From Symbiodinium sp. CCMP2592 (taxonomy: Eukaryota > Sar > Dinophyceae > Suessiales > Symbiodiniaceae): DNA of 64,000 nucleotides. The notes beneath the pieces are model-generated. The model ran no database searches. It saw nothing but the letters and a program-made list of their open reading frames with translations, and had not been told where the DNA came from. Position 1 is the stretch's first letter, and each line of letters begins with the position of its first letter. Of the stretch, positions 23,413 to 34,157 are shown piece by piece. The position numbers and the translations under genes were made by a program. The stretch covers positions 902,501 to 966,500 of the forward strand of contig CAJNDT010000968.1 of NCBI GenBank assembly GCA_905221615.1. Reading direction: 5' to 3'.

Positions 23413-24350
23413 CAGCACACATGGGACAGGCTATGAGGGAGGATTGCAGACAACATTGTCGGTCTTCAGCATCTACAGCACATCTCCCCGTGCAAGTATT
23501 TTCTAGAAGAATCCTGTACCCCTAGAGCGCCAAAGCTTCAAAGCCCAATGCGTCCGAACTCACCCTATATCCCAAGTCCCTAAAACCTCTAATCCACCAC
23601 TGAAGTAAACCCCAAACCGACTCAACTCCTAAACCCTGAAGCCCTAATCCCCTACCCCTGAGACCCCTAAGCCCTAAACCCATAAACTCATAAGCCTTGA
23701 ACCTCTTTCCAGAACCCTTGTAGATCCCTGTAAGGAACCCATTCAGGATCCCTTTAGAGAACCCTTATAGATCCCTCTAAGGAACCCTTTATAGGAATCC
23801 CAAGCCCTCAACCCTTAAACCCTAAACCCATAAACCCTTAAACCCCCATAAACCCTTAAACCCCCATAAACCCTTAAACCCCCATAAGCCCTTAAACCCC
23901 TAAACCCCTAAACTCAAGTCCCCCAAGCCCCCTAAACCCTAAACCCTAAACCCTAAACTCAAGTCCCCCAAGCCCTCAACCCGCTTGCTCAGTACCGAAG
24001 CCTGCCACGGTCGAGCTGCAGAGGAGCCTTGCGCTGCAAGCGGAGGTGTTCTTCTTTGGGGGCTTTTGGAGGCTTAGGGCTTGGGGTTCCTTTAAAGGAA
24101 TCCTGAAAGGGGTCTATAAGGGTTTAGGGGTTTGGGCTTTTGGGGTTTAGAGTTCCTTTGACGCGATCCTTAACGGGATGTGTAAGGGTTTGGGGTTTTA
24201 GGGTCGGGGTTTCGAGGTTTGGGGTTTTGGGCGTAGGGCGTAGGGTTCAGGATGGATTTGCTGTTTGGGGTGTCGGGTGTTGGCATAAGGGTCAGGACCG
24301 TGCATTTAAAATATGGTTTGGGGTGTTCTTGGCAAAGTTTTCTCCAAGGG

Positions 24351-24473
24351 TGAAAGGAGGGACCCTTAATAAGGACCCCTAGGTATATAACTGATATAGC
24401 CTTAATATAGCCATTATAAACCCCATTATATAGCCCATTATAGGGTAGGGGGTCTCCATTAAGGGTCCATTTT
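24351..24473. mobile_element. Hairpin element, family E
   Basis: AAAGGAGGGACCCTTAATAA ... TCCATTAAGGGTCCATTTT, same loop words as 8602-8728. Confidence 0.78.
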
Positions 24474-24566
24474 CGGGCAAGGAGCACAGAGTCTGGTAAA
24501 GTGATGAGACCGCACTACAACGCGACACCCTTGAAAGACTAAAGCCTAACTAACTCACACCCCCGG

Positions 24567-24662
24567 GAGGATCCAAAAAGTAGATCCCTTTGTGGGGGGC
24601 TCCTATAAAGTACCCTTAGTAGTATAGGGCACCAATTTAGGGGATCTACTTTCTAGATCCTG
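24567..24662. mobile_element. Hairpin element P in a palindromic site
   Basis: GAGGATCCAAAAAGTAGATCC ... GGATCTACTTTCTAGATCCTG with CCGG on both sides; the flanks CCCCGG and CCGGGG make CCCCGGGG when joined. Confidence 0.76.
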
Positions 24663-24857
24663 CCGGGGCTGGGCAGCCGTTTTGTCTCAGGATTGCCGAC
24701 CAGGAAGACGTCATCCGGCCGGAGAGAATCGAGACAGGCAGCGCGCGGTTGAATATTGGGTTAAGGGCAATACTGGGCTTAGTGCTTGCATGGTTTAGGG
24801 TTCTGCTTGTAGGCTTTAGTTCAGGATTTAAGTTCAGGCTTCGGGAATGAGTTGTTA

Positions 24858-24960
24858 CTTAAAGACTCATGCGACTTAGTAACCAGGGATATGTGCAAGG
24901 TAACTATACTTGTAGGTACCTTAAAAACGCCTTACTTACTACGTCCCCCGATCCTCCAAG
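24858..24960. mobile_element. Hairpin-family L relic
   Basis: The right end CTTACTTACTACGTCCCCCG then ATCCTCCAAG matches the reverse complement of the left end of 32834-32930. Left arm degraded (GCGACTTAGTAACC). Confidence 0.6.
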
Positions 24961-25326
24961 CAGAGCTTCCCGAGTACCCAAACCCTGAACCTCATGCTGG
25001 CTTGCGCTAAGATACAGGCCTAAATGATTACCAACATTATGGGGGGTGGGATCCTTATTTTTATAGAGTACATGGGTATTTGTAAAGTACCTGGGTTCCC
25101 AAATCCTATTGAAGTCAGGGCCCCTATAACACAAGAACTGGTTGGATGAACTATTGTGCAGAGAGCCCAGTACTGCCAATACTCATCAAGGCAGACATGG
25201 AATTGCTTTCACTAGTAATCATCAAGCTAATTGCATGTCAAGGTATATATTCCTCAAATTAAGTTGTATTCGGCTCTTTGGGTAGATACTATATAGGGGT
25301 ATTGATTTTCATAGAAAAGCTATATA

Positions 25327-25425
25327 GGGAACTCCAGAAAGTTGGAATATGGTTTCATGGCAGGATACCCTATAATTTACTATAGAAGGGTTACGATACT
25401 CATATTCCAACTTTCTGGCTTTTAC
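25327..25425. mobile_element. Hairpin element, family H, with TATA duplication
   Basis: GGGAACTCCAGAAAGTTGG ... CCAACTTTCTGGCTTTTAC flanked by TATA on both sides (25323-25326, 25426-25429). This copy fixes the family boundaries. Confidence 0.82.
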
Positions 25426-25518
25426 TATAAGTTCGTTGCCTGGAGACCGAAGGCATGGCAGCAGGAAAGCTTCGATATTGGGGTTTCGAGGCTTGAGGTG
25501 CCAGCTTGGAGTCTATAT

Positions 25519-25622
25519 GGGCGTTTCCGAAAACAGGGGTACCTTATTTTGGGGGGGTCCTTATAACAAGGATCCTACTATTTCGGGTACTAGATTTGGG
25601 TCCTCTATTTTCGGAAACGCCC
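25519..25622. mobile_element. Hairpin element, family B (left of an inverted pair)
   Basis: Arms GGGCGTTTCCGAAAA with ATAT on both sides (25515-25518, 25623-25626). Its interior is the reverse complement of its neighbour at 25634-25736. Confidence 0.85.
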
Positions 25623-25633
25623 ATATGGGCTAT

Positions 25634-25736
25634 GGGCGTTTCCGAAAATAGGGGACCCAAATCTAGTACCCGAAATAGTAGAATCCTCAATATAAGGACC
25701 CCCAAAATCAGGTACCCCCTAATTTTGGGAAACTCC
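25634..25736. mobile_element. Hairpin element, family B (right of an inverted pair)
   Basis: Shares the GGGCG variant with 25519-25622 but in opposite orientation, 11 bp away. Flanks CTAT and TTAT differ by one base. Confidence 0.82.
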
Positions 25737-25873
25737 TTTATATGGCGTTTGGGGTTTAAGAGTTTTCGGGCTAGAGGGTTAAGGGTTCAGGGGTGAGGGG
25801 TCAGGGCTGGGCCCGAGTTGCATGACTTTTTCCTCTGCTTCATGTATGGGTTCATACACTACTATTTGCTTAA

Positions 25874-25950
25874 GAAACCCCCAAAAAATAAAAATAATAA
25901 TCCCTATACTACCCCCATAAGGAATATATTTTTTATTTTTTGGGGGGTTC
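25874..25950. mobile_element. Hairpin element O inside a 28-bp palindrome
   Basis: GAAACCCCCAAAAAATAAA ... TTTATTTTTTGGGGGGTTC with TTAA on both sides. The 16-bp flanks (25858-25873 and 25951-25966) are perfect reverse complements. Confidence 0.78.
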
Positions 25951-26119
25951 TTAAGCAAATAGTAGTACAGTACACATATAATCAGTACCCGAAACCCTAA
26001 AGCCCACAAAGATCAGACCCGCTGCCATATTGAATCTTGCAGCAGCTCTGACAATAATCCCGTTTAGAAACCTTTACACCCCTATGAAACTCCCTGGCAG
26101 CCATCATCAAGTCCCACTA

Positions 26120-26232
26120 CAGTAGAAGCCCAAAAGTTGGAAACCCAATAGCCACAATCCTTAAGAGGAATGTATAGGAAATCCCAGCACTATTTGGCCT
26201 TAATCCGGTTCCCAACTTTATGGGCTCTTCTG
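26120..26232. mobile_element. Tc1/mariner-like MITE, family I
   Basis: Ends CAGTAGAAGCCC ... GGGCTCTTCTG with TA on both sides (26118-26119, 26233-26234). The TA target and CAGT end are typical of Tc1/mariner/pogo elements. Confidence 0.78.
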
Positions 26233-26410
26233 TAAACTCTTACAGGGCCCTTCTACAAACAGCGCTATGAAACCCAGAACTCTTGAAGATCTAGGCACCA
26301 AAATCGGCCGCCACCGCCGCCAGTCACTGCAGGACCACAGGATGAATAGGGCGTTACAAGGCTTTACGGGTTAAGTTTGTAGGGTGTTTTTGGAAGTCTT
26401 ACAAGGTTTG

Positions 26411-26580
26411 CAGAAGGTAAAGTATAGGACATCCCGGCACTAATCGTCCTAAATCCATGTTCCAACTTTCTGCGGTTCACTAGTTAGTAAGGGTATTGCA
26501 AGGCTTCTGTCAGGGCGCTATGAGCGGTTGAGATTCGGTCAAGGTTTGGGGGTTTGGGCTGCAGGGTTGTGCGGCTTGGG
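26411..26580. mobile_element. Truncated family I long form
   Basis: Homologous to 43190-43352 (GAGCGGTTGAGATTCGGTCA etc.) but lacks both TA/CAGT ends. Confidence 0.72.
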
Positions 26581-27452
26581 GCGTTAAAGTCTAGGCTTGT
26601 TAGTCCATTCTGTTCGTGGTTTTTCTGGGTGTGAGGATTTAGCCTATGGTACGTTAGGATTTCAGGGTCCCAGGGGGTAAAGTGGTGTTGGTATGTAGAG
26701 TTTTTGGGCTTTTTGAAGTGATTTAAGGTTGTTTTCCCCAGGAAGTGCACTTGCAGGCAAGCACATGCATGTGCTTGGGACGGTCGCTGCCGTGCTTGGG
26801 GTCCGACGCATTTCAATCTTGAGCAGGGGTTGGGGTGCTGTAGATGTCTTGAGGTTTCGCTGAACCTTGCCGATCCTCTACACCCTCAGCCCAAAACCCT
26901 AGCCTTGACAGACCCGTAAGCTTTAAACCCAAAAACCTTGAAGCCTGCGCCCAAAGCCCTCCTAAGTGATCCACGGGCTAAGCCCCCAAGCCTCAACAGC
27001 CGAACGAACCATTGTTGCAAGTGAACGCGAGAAGCCCCAAACATGCAGACAATAGCCTAAACCCCGAACTCTAAACTCTAAACCCCACCTGGTCCCCTGT
27101 AGAATTACGGCCTTTTACAGGCATTGGGATATTGTTTAATACACTTTGGTGGGTTTAGGTAGACCCTGACCGCCCGAGAACTATCGAAATTCCTGAGCTG
27201 CTCGAAAATTCGGCAAGAAGCTCCACAGCGGACCGTTTCGGTTACTTTTGCCATAGAAGCCCAAATTTTGGCATATACAAGCCTCAACTCCGGAACATAA
27301 TATACCACCACCCGAACTTCGTTGTGATGATGACACTCTGATATCAGGAAGAGCTAGCCGTTTTTCAGACCAAGTTCGATGACGACAGGCCAGAGACTGA
27401 GATCGGGGTTCCCAGGTTTTGGGCTTCAGCGTTTGCATCCTGAGCCTAAATG

Positions 27453-27487
27453 GGGTTTAGGGTTTAGGGTTTAGGGTTTAGGGTTTA
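27453..27487. repeat. Interstitial telomeric array (TTTAGGG)5
   Basis: Five uninterrupted units, G-rich strand on +. Confidence 0.88.
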
Positions 27488-27663
27488 TGGCCCTAAAGGG
27501 CCTTAAAGTCGAGTTCAGGACTTACGGGTTTTGGGCGGCGGGGGATTATGTAGGGCTGCGGCTAAAGCGCATGGCACGACGAGGCAGCCAGGTCTTAGGA
27601 ACCCACCGACAGCACTCTGAACCCTCGAACCTTTTTAAACTCTAAACCTGTAACTACCTCTCA

Positions 27664-27894
27664 ATGCTGAGCCGAATTCTCAAGCGTGCGGCAACTAGTC
27701 CGGTAAGGCCGTGCCGCCCCAACGGTGTAAGAGACATTTCCTCTGCAGCTCCGCAGGAAGGTCGCGCAGCAGAACTTCGCAAAGATGGAGCGAGTGGTGT
27801 CCAAAAAGACGCCCGGGGGACACTATCAGAGGACTTCGCGCAGTTTCTATCTTTCCCTGGTCTTGGGGCCCAAAAGCTCGTTAGAGCCTTATAG
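27664..27894 (+). CDS. Unassigned 76-codon open frame with presequence-like N-terminus
   Basis: Begins MLSRILKRAATSPVRPC, basic and free of acidic residues for 20 residues, like a mitochondrial targeting presequence. The rest (GASGVQKDARGTLSEDFAQF) is not recognised. It lies in a stretch poor in telomere words and stops at TAG 27892-27894. It could be a first exon or a retroposed fragment. The opposite strand is also open (27654-27917), which weakens the case. Confidence 0.25.
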   Translation: MLSRILKRAATSPVRPCRPNGVRDISSAAPQEGRAAELRKDGASGVQKDARGTLSEDFAQFLSFPGLGAQKLVRAL

Positions 27895-28357
27895 GGTTTA
27901 CAGTTCGACATGGACATGGTGGATGTGGTTTCGAGCCTCTCACCTTATGAATCGAAGACTACTTTTAATCCCTAGCCCTAAACCCCTAAACCCTGTTTTC
28001 CACACCCAACATAGAGCCGTCGGCCCCAAAACCACGACAGGCAAGGGAACATTCACATCCCGCATGCCGAAAGCCTTAAGCACCGCCACTAAGGCCCGAC
28101 AAACTCGAAGAACCTGAAGCCTTGTAGCCCTCAATCTGCAGATGTTAGAAGCCGCAAGACCAGAAGGCTGTCATGAAATGAACCACCTGAAACCCCAAAG
28201 TATGTAGAGTCATCGCCTGTCTAGGTGCTGGGCCATTCTTCTACTTGCCACTTTTGAGGCTTTCGGTAGGGATTCCGATCGCCGCATATGCCTTTTTGCG
28301 GTACGGTGATTGAATCGCATTAAAATGGCGGGATGAAATTGCAAGTTTGTTTGTCTG

Positions 28358-28558
28358 ATGATAGATATGATAGATATGATTATTATTATTATTATTCTTA
28401 TTATTCTTATTATTGTTATTATTATTATTACTATTATTATTATTGTTATTGTTATTATTATTGTTGTTATTGTTATTGTTATTGTTATTGTTATTGTTAT
28501 TATTACTATTATTATTATTATTGTCATTACTATTATTATTATTATTATTATTATTGCG
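28358..28558. repeat. (TTA)n/(TTG)n microsatellite
   Basis: About 200 bp of ATT/GTT triplets. Poly-Tyr, poly-Ile and related frames on both strands are artefacts of it. Confidence 0.97.
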
Positions 28559-29444
28559 ATGAGCACGATCAGGGCCCGGCCCAGCCGTATTCTACTGGGC
28601 TGAGGGTTCACCATTCTGTCTGTTGAGCTTTAGGCTTTAGGCTACGCACAGTGGGGGGCGTTGACGGCGATTGCATTTCTTGTTGAGGTCTTGTGATGTA
28701 GATGCTAAGGCATATGAGGTTGGCTTAGTTCTTGGGTACATATGTGTGCATGTATGAATTATATACGTACGGCTTGTGAATGTTTGGTGTCCTTATGGGG
28801 ACACCAGTAAAGATAAAGCATGTCATGTTGGAATCTCTCGTCCAGAAACTCCAACCATAAATTTGGCATCAGCTAAGGATTGGCTTGTCTGTCGCTGCGG
28901 TATCGGAGAGAAGCCAAAGCTCTGGCGTCATGTCCGAGAGCGACAAGTCACTCGGGCTTCATGTAGGTTTTAGAGGTGTGAGGGTTTGGAGTTTGTGTGG
29001 CGTTTGGGGTTCTTGGGTTCAGGGGTTCAAGGGTTTAGGGGTTTAGGGACTAGGGGCTTTAGGGTTTTGGGGTTTGGGTTTAACTATTTAGGGGTGCAAG
29101 GTTTGAAGATTACTGTTTTAGAGGTTAAGGGCTTTGTGTAGTCATAGCATTCATACTAAACACAGATCACTCCATCAGCTTTCAACCCCGAAAGCGCTGA
29201 ATCCCCATATCTACCGATCCTCCTTGTACACACAAACTGGGGTATATTGGCCCAAATAATGGGTATTTCCAGTCCCCAAACCCTAAACCGTAACCCAGAA
29301 GTTAGAAGACTCAAACTTATGCCTCTGGAACCTACGAGAAGATGACCAAGCCCTACGTGTTTTTGAGGCTTGAAAGCCTTCACTATCAGAGGTCATGAGG
29401 ATTGATTTCTTAGGGTTCAGGGCTCAGGTCTGTTTGCAAAGTTT

Positions 29445-29449
29445 CCACT
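29445..29449. repeat. TRIM target duplication CCACT, left
   Basis: CCACT also follows the right LTR at 30005-30009; this is standard for LTR integrase insertion. Confidence 0.85.
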
Positions 29450-29569
29450 TGTGTATGACCTTATACCTGGTCATCATAATCTGCCCACCCGCACTGGCGA
29501 GTACAGCCATTCATCAGGCTGCCCCTACCAACGCGACGCGCTGGCCTTAAGGGCTACCAGCTTCTCACA
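29450..29569 (-). repeat. TRIM LTR (3' LTR in element orientation)
   Basis: 120 bp, TG...CA on either strand. One mismatch to 29885-30004, so insertion was fairly recent. Confidence 0.88.
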
Positions 29570-29884
29570 CTCCCCCCGCTCCACAGCTTATGCGAAGGAG
29601 TGCTCCCTGCTGTAACTCCCCCAGGCCCAGCAACCACCAGCAATGGCTGAGAGGTTTGCGCCACCTGGCCTCTCCATTAGGCGCTCATTGCCCCCAACCA
29701 TTGGCAATGCCATGCTGTGAAGCCACCCATGACCCCGACCTCCCTGGCAAAAACCACCTGCTGTGCCAGCCAGGCCCTCAGCAGCCGACATGAAGTAACC
29801 CCCCACAGCCTTAGGCCACAACCACCAAGCCCACTACCAAGCGGTGTTTCTTCGCAGCAGCCCGATACTTGGGCACTCATAACC

Positions 29885-30004
29885 TGTGTATGACCTTATA
29901 CCTGGTCATCATAATCTGCCCACCAGCACTGGCGAGTACAGCCATTCATCAGGCTGCCCCTACCAACGCGACGCGCTGGCCTTAAGGGCTACCAGCTTCT
30001 CACA
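29885..30004 (-). repeat. TRIM LTR (5' LTR in element orientation)
   Basis: 120-bp partner of 29450-29569. On the minus strand it is followed by the primer-site-like GGTTATGAGTGCCC. Confidence 0.88.
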
Positions 30005-30009
30005 CCACT
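30005..30009. repeat. TRIM target duplication CCACT, right
   Basis: Partner of 29445-29449. Confidence 0.85.
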
Positions 30010-30104
30010 AAACCCTCAACCCCGGGGACAACCCCCCGAACCGAATGCACGCGAGAAACGAGAGCAAGCTGGCCCTTAAATAGACTAATGCAATTATTTT
30101 GGGT

Positions 30105-30190
30105 TTTAGGGCTTCTATAAGGGATCCTTAAGGGTTCCTTTAAAGGGTTCCTATAAAGGATCTATAAGGGGTTCTTATAAAGGGGTTTGG
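30105..30190. repeat. Dispersed repeat (TTCCTTTAAAGGGTTCCTAT type), copy 1
   Basis: Closely similar to 32240-32325. Reverse-complement relatives lie at about 32098-32150, 43080-43130 and 23700-23800. Rich in GGATCC/GGATCT and AAAGG. Confidence 0.75.
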
Positions 30191-30330
30191 GGGTTTAGGG
30201 TTTTAAGGCTTTAGGGTTTAGGGTTTAGAGGTTTAGGGGTTTAGGGTTTAGGGTTTTAGGGTTTTAGGGTTCAGGGTTCATCAGCGTTTTGGGGTTCAGG
30301 GTGTCGGGTTTAGGGGTTTAGGGTTTAGCA
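30183..30330. repeat. Interstitial degenerate TTTAGGG array
   Basis: About 17 TTTAGGG/TTTTAGGG/TTCAGGG units just beyond the dispersed repeat at 30105-30190. Confidence 0.8.
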
Positions 30331-31456
30331 TGAAATACCCTGTCCTCGTTTTCCTCTGCATCGGGATCCCCAGAAAGGGTATGCTTTCACGGCTCTGAAT
30401 AACTCCGAAGACTTCCCACGCAGTGTCTTCACTGGGTGCCAGTTGTGGGCAGAGTTGGGGCGTCGACCAGAAAAGCCGCTCAACTGGTGCGTATGTGTTG
30501 GTCCCGAACCTGAAACTTCGAACGCGGCTAGGTCCTAGCAGGTGCCGAAGCAACCTAACGTTTAGCTTTACCAGACAAGCCCTCTGAGATCTCAGGGCAA
30601 CATGCCTCAACCCTACCTTCCCGAAGCGAAAACTCGGCCCACGCCCTAGAACCCAAAGTGTACGACCTGAGCCCTATAAACACTAGATCTCCCCAGAAGC
30701 CTCGTAGAACCCATCACAGAAACCCTTTGAAGAACCAAATGCGGAAAGTACGCCCCCAGATACGAAACCTTGAACCCTAAATCCCTAAACCCTACACCTT
30801 CTAAGCCCCAAGCCCGAAACCCCTGAACATTCTAAACACTCTAAACCTTAGCCAAGGTTTGGTTCGGAGGACGAGTGCGACTTCCAGCTGCCTGCAAGCA
30901 TCGATTACCGAAGCATAGGCTTTAGGGTTTGGGGGTTTAGGCGTTCATTCCTGTCTCATGTCCGTTTAAGCTTGCTTTTGGAGCTTTGATTTCGGGAACT
31001 AGGATTCAGGGGCTTGGGATTCAAGTTTCCACATAAAGATATGGTCTTTTTGTATCAGCGCAGGGCGATGGGTTTCTAGGCCGTGGGATTGGGCATGCAG
31101 GTTCTAAGATCCCACAACCCGAATCCTGAAAGCGTCAGTGAACAACCCTAAACCCTTGACCCTAAAGCCTAAACCCTGAACCGAGTGCACGCCCGAAATG
31201 GGCGGGCTGGCGAGGAATCAAAAGTCCGATGCACTTTTTATAAAAAAAAACCTGAACCGAAACCCCCAGTATCAGAGAAGGTTTTTGTGAGCCACCGGTT
31301 CTAGGCAGTTTTTTTCTGAGACCGTCACCCTGGAATCCTTCGCCGCCCAGCCCGTGTTTGTAAGAGCCCTATCTCGGAGAATTAGGGTTCAGGGTTGAGG
31401 GATTTAGGAATTTGGGGTTCAGGTAGTCTGGGTTGTTGTTGAGGAATGTAATTTAA

Positions 31457-31513
31457 GATTACCATAATAGTACGGATCTATAGTATTTAATATGGTTTCT
31501 GTACTGTGGTAAC
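31457..31513. mobile_element. Hairpin element X in an AT-rich palindrome
   Basis: GATTACCATA ... GTGGTAAC with TTAA on both sides. The outer flanks (TTGAGGAATGTAATTTAA / TTAAATTAAATCCCTCAA) also pair with few mismatches. Confidence 0.7.
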
Positions 31514-31785
31514 TTAAATTAAATCCCTCAACCGGAACCCAGTATTGACTTTCAAGATGTTTCTTTGACCCAGAAGCAGTCAAGGATTCGCCAGTGCTTC
31601 GTCGTCTCCAGCGACCGCCCCAAGAGGCTTTCGATGCAAGTTCGCGGAGGCCTGCTTGTACTGTGGTTTAGGGCCTAGGTATAGGGTCTAGCACTGGTTG
31701 CTGTACTTATCGCAACCAGTGAAAGAGCAGCCAGCTAGCAGTTCAAGCCTGACGACCCCAGGAACCATTCCAGGTGCGCAACTAG

Positions 31786-31889
31786 GACCTAGAGTAGGCC
31801 CTTATTCCCTTTTTAAGGGTTCAAGTCCCTTATTATAAGCCCTTTAAACCAAAAAGGGCACCCTTTTTATTCCTAGGTTACTCTTGGGT
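31786..31889. mobile_element. Hairpin element, family F2
   Basis: Second F2 copy, same arms, CTAG at 31782-31785 and 31890-31893. Confidence 0.8.
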
Positions 31890-32239
31890 CTAGGCAAGGC
31901 CAGCTGTGGTCCAAACTGCGCCTCACCCCCGCAGTACTGCTCTCAACATGGGAGACAGTGTAATGCTAGCACACTGTCTTGACATAGTTACGAGACTAAA
32001 CCCCCTAAGCCCTAAACTCTGAACCCCAAACCCTAAACCCTAATCTCTAAACCCTAAACTCTAAACCCCAAACCCAAAACCCAATCCCCAAATCCTAAAC
32101 CCCTTTAGAACCCTTATCCTTTATAGGAACCCTTAAAGGAACCCTAAAACCTAACTTTCAATCCGAGAGCCTCCCACTTCATGGCCGGGAAGGTCGGGCT
32201 CGGGGCTCTGGGGAGTTGCACGGACTCCATTGCAAGGGC

Positions 32240-32325
32240 TTAGGGCTTCTATAATGGATCCTTAAGGGTTCCGTTAAAGGGTTCCTATAAAGGATCTATA
32301 TGGGGCTCTTATAAAGGGGATTGGG
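32240..32325. repeat. Dispersed repeat (TTCCTTTAAAGGGTTCCTAT type), copy 2
   Basis: Same order of words as 30105-30190 with about 8 differences. Confidence 0.75.
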
Positions 32326-32833
32326 GGTTTAGGATTTGGGGTTTAGGGTTCAGGATTCAGGGTTGAGGATTCGGGGTTTAGGGGTTAGGGTATTGCCCAA
32401 ATAGTTTGAATTTTGCAACTCCTCTGGACGAAGGGAGAGCCCCCTTGGAGGCCCCATTGCAGCTGCAGGCAATCTGACTACCATCGCTTTCGCCTGGGAT
32501 GTTGTGAAGACACGTAGGCTTTAGGTTTTGGGGTTTTAGGGCACATCAGTTTCAGCATACCACGCTAAAACATGAACCCTAATATAGGGTCTGGACAAAT
32601 CGTCGATCGTACGCAATAATTTTCGTTTTGAAGTCCCTACAAGTTATACTTGATGCAAAATGTAATAACCCCCAGGACCCTATTCCAATCATCAAGGCCC
32701 GTATATTGCATCCTGAGCCAAAAGCCCTGTTTTGTCTTAGCCCTTGTTGTAGTGGCTCTTCTTCTGCCACCCCAAACCCTGAACGCGAAGTCCTGACCTC
32801 GAGCCTCCTTCCATTGCCGTATCACCTAACCCA

Positions 32834-32930
32834 ACTTGGAGGATCATGGGACGCAGTAAGTAAGGTAACAAGTAGCTTAGTTGGGTTATAGGTAATCATA
32901 AGTATGGTTACCTCAACTACCATAATACGT
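32834..32930. mobile_element. Hairpin-family L relic
   Basis: CTTGGAGGATCATGGGACGC then AGTAAGTAAGGTAAC; the right arm (GGTTACC, then decay) is partial. Confidence 0.6.
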
Positions 32931-33021
32931 CAAGCAAGCCCTAAACCCCTGAAAGGTCAAAGCCAAACACAGAACCGCTTGGACCAGGCAAAGAAAGTTT
33001 AGGGGGCAGCGTTTAGGACTC

Positions 33022-33268
33022 AGGGTTTTGGGTTTTGGGTTTAGGAGATTTGGGGTTTTGGGTTTAAGGTTTAGGAGATTGAGGGTTTTGGGTTGAGGGT
33101 TTAAGAGATTGTGGGTTTTGGGTTTAGGAGATTGAGGGTTTTGGGTTTAGGAGATTGAGGGTTTGGGGTTTAGGAGATTAAGGGTTTAGGGTTTATGAGA
33201 TTGAGGGTTTGGGGTTTAGGGTGTAGGAGATTGAGGGTTTTGGGGTTTAGGAGATTGAGGGTTTGGGC
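33022..33268. repeat. ~22-26-bp tandem repeat (TTTAGGAGATTGAGGG type)
   Basis: About ten copies built from GGTTTAGGAGATTGAGGGTT with length variation; again telomere-word derived. Confidence 0.85.
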
Positions 33269-33527
33269 TGAGCCTAAGGGTACAGAGGACCTAGTAATTG
33301 GATACTTGGGTTTCCGATTAGGGTTTAGGGATCAGGATCACCACCACCGCTCTGAACTCACCGGCCATGGTGGCAGTGTTTCCCTAAACCCTAAACCCTA
33401 AACAAAAAGCCCTGAGATCTGCATTGAAGTCTGTAGGGGCTTACGAGGCTCAGGGCTTTGAGTCGTACCGGTTTAGGGTTTTGGGTTTAGGGTTTAGGGA
33501 TGTTTTTTTTCTGTTTGGTTCCCATAT

Positions 33528-33631
33528 GGGTGGTTGTCAAAAATAGGGTCCCTCTTGGGTCCCGACTATAATACGGCACGGACCTACTACTTAGGGTACC
33601 CCAAAAGGGACCATAATTTTGACCTCCACCC
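33528..33631. mobile_element. Hairpin element, family A
   Basis: Family A arms with ATAT on both sides (33524-33527, 33632-33635). Confidence 0.83.
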
Positions 33632-34029
33632 ATATGACTAGACGAAAATCTGCCGCAAAACCTTGTTCTAGTGGTTCAGGCCCCTGTGTCAAGGGTTCAG
33701 GCTAACAGGACTCGTGCCACAAAGCGCTTTAGTTTCGGTGGTAAGCGGCTTTTATTGTGCATGTTTGCTCCTCAGGGCATTCAGGGTCTTGGGGTTTGGA
33801 GTTGAGTGGTCAAAACCACAAACCCTAAATCCTAAACTAAAACCGTCTGATGGAGCGCGAACTGGGGTTAAGGGTCTTGGCGTTCGAAGTGTAGGGTTCG
33901 GAATCGGAGGGTCCGGTGCGGCCGTTAAGGTTTATCGACACAGATCCGAAATATTCTGAACAGAGGCCTGCCCTATCCTAAACCCTAAACCCTAAACCCT
34001 AAACGGCCCTAAACCCTATCTCTCCAAGG

Positions 34030-34157
34030 ACCTCATAGTTGGGGCCCTAGACCCCTTAAGGACCCCATAGTCCCTGGAGGACCCCATAGTCCCTTAAGGA
34101 CCCCATAGTCCCTTAAGGACCCCATAGTCCCTAAGGACCCCATAGTCCCTGGAGGCA
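34030..34157. repeat. ~18-23-bp tandem repeat (AAGGACCCCATAGTCCCT)
   Basis: Six near copies, two carrying TGGAGG in place of TTAAGG. Confidence 0.85.

Larger units (their letters stand above)
21536..26117. other. Mostly gene-free; one low-repeat island
   Basis: Degenerate TTTAGGG to 21900, unique DNA 21900-22550 with short Gly/Val frames, family M, the island at 22959-23412, CCCTAAA-rich DNA to 24000, then families E, P, L, H, B and O. Confidence 0.65.
26581..29444. other. Gene-poor; unique DNA and TTA microsatellite
   Basis: 26581-28200 is comparatively unique with short frames on both strands. 28560-29150 is unique, with a small stem TGGTGTCC/GGACACCA at 28785-28806. Confidence 0.6.
29450..30004 (-). 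mobile_element. TRIM (terminal-repeat retrotransposon in miniature), 555 bp
   Basis: Two 120-bp direct repeats (29450-29569 and 29885-30004) differ at one base (C at 29490, A at 29925), begin TG and end CA, and flank 315 bp. The flanks are CCACT on both sides (29445-29449, 30005-30009), a perfect 5-bp duplication. On the minus strand the LTR is followed by GGTTATGAG, like the primer site of the large element, and the other LTR is preceded by GGAGCGGGGGGAG, a polypurine tract. This sets the orientation. The interior has no significant coding frame, so it is non-autonomous and needs enzymes in trans. Confidence 0.88.

Noticed and set aside
28210..28626. Poly-Ile, poly-Tyr and poly-Thr/Ile frames
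   Set aside because: All are readings of the TTA/TTG triplet tract.
29450..29570. 5S rRNA-bearing (Cassandra-type) TRIM
   Set aside because: I see no recognisable 5S internal promoter boxes in the 120-bp LTR.
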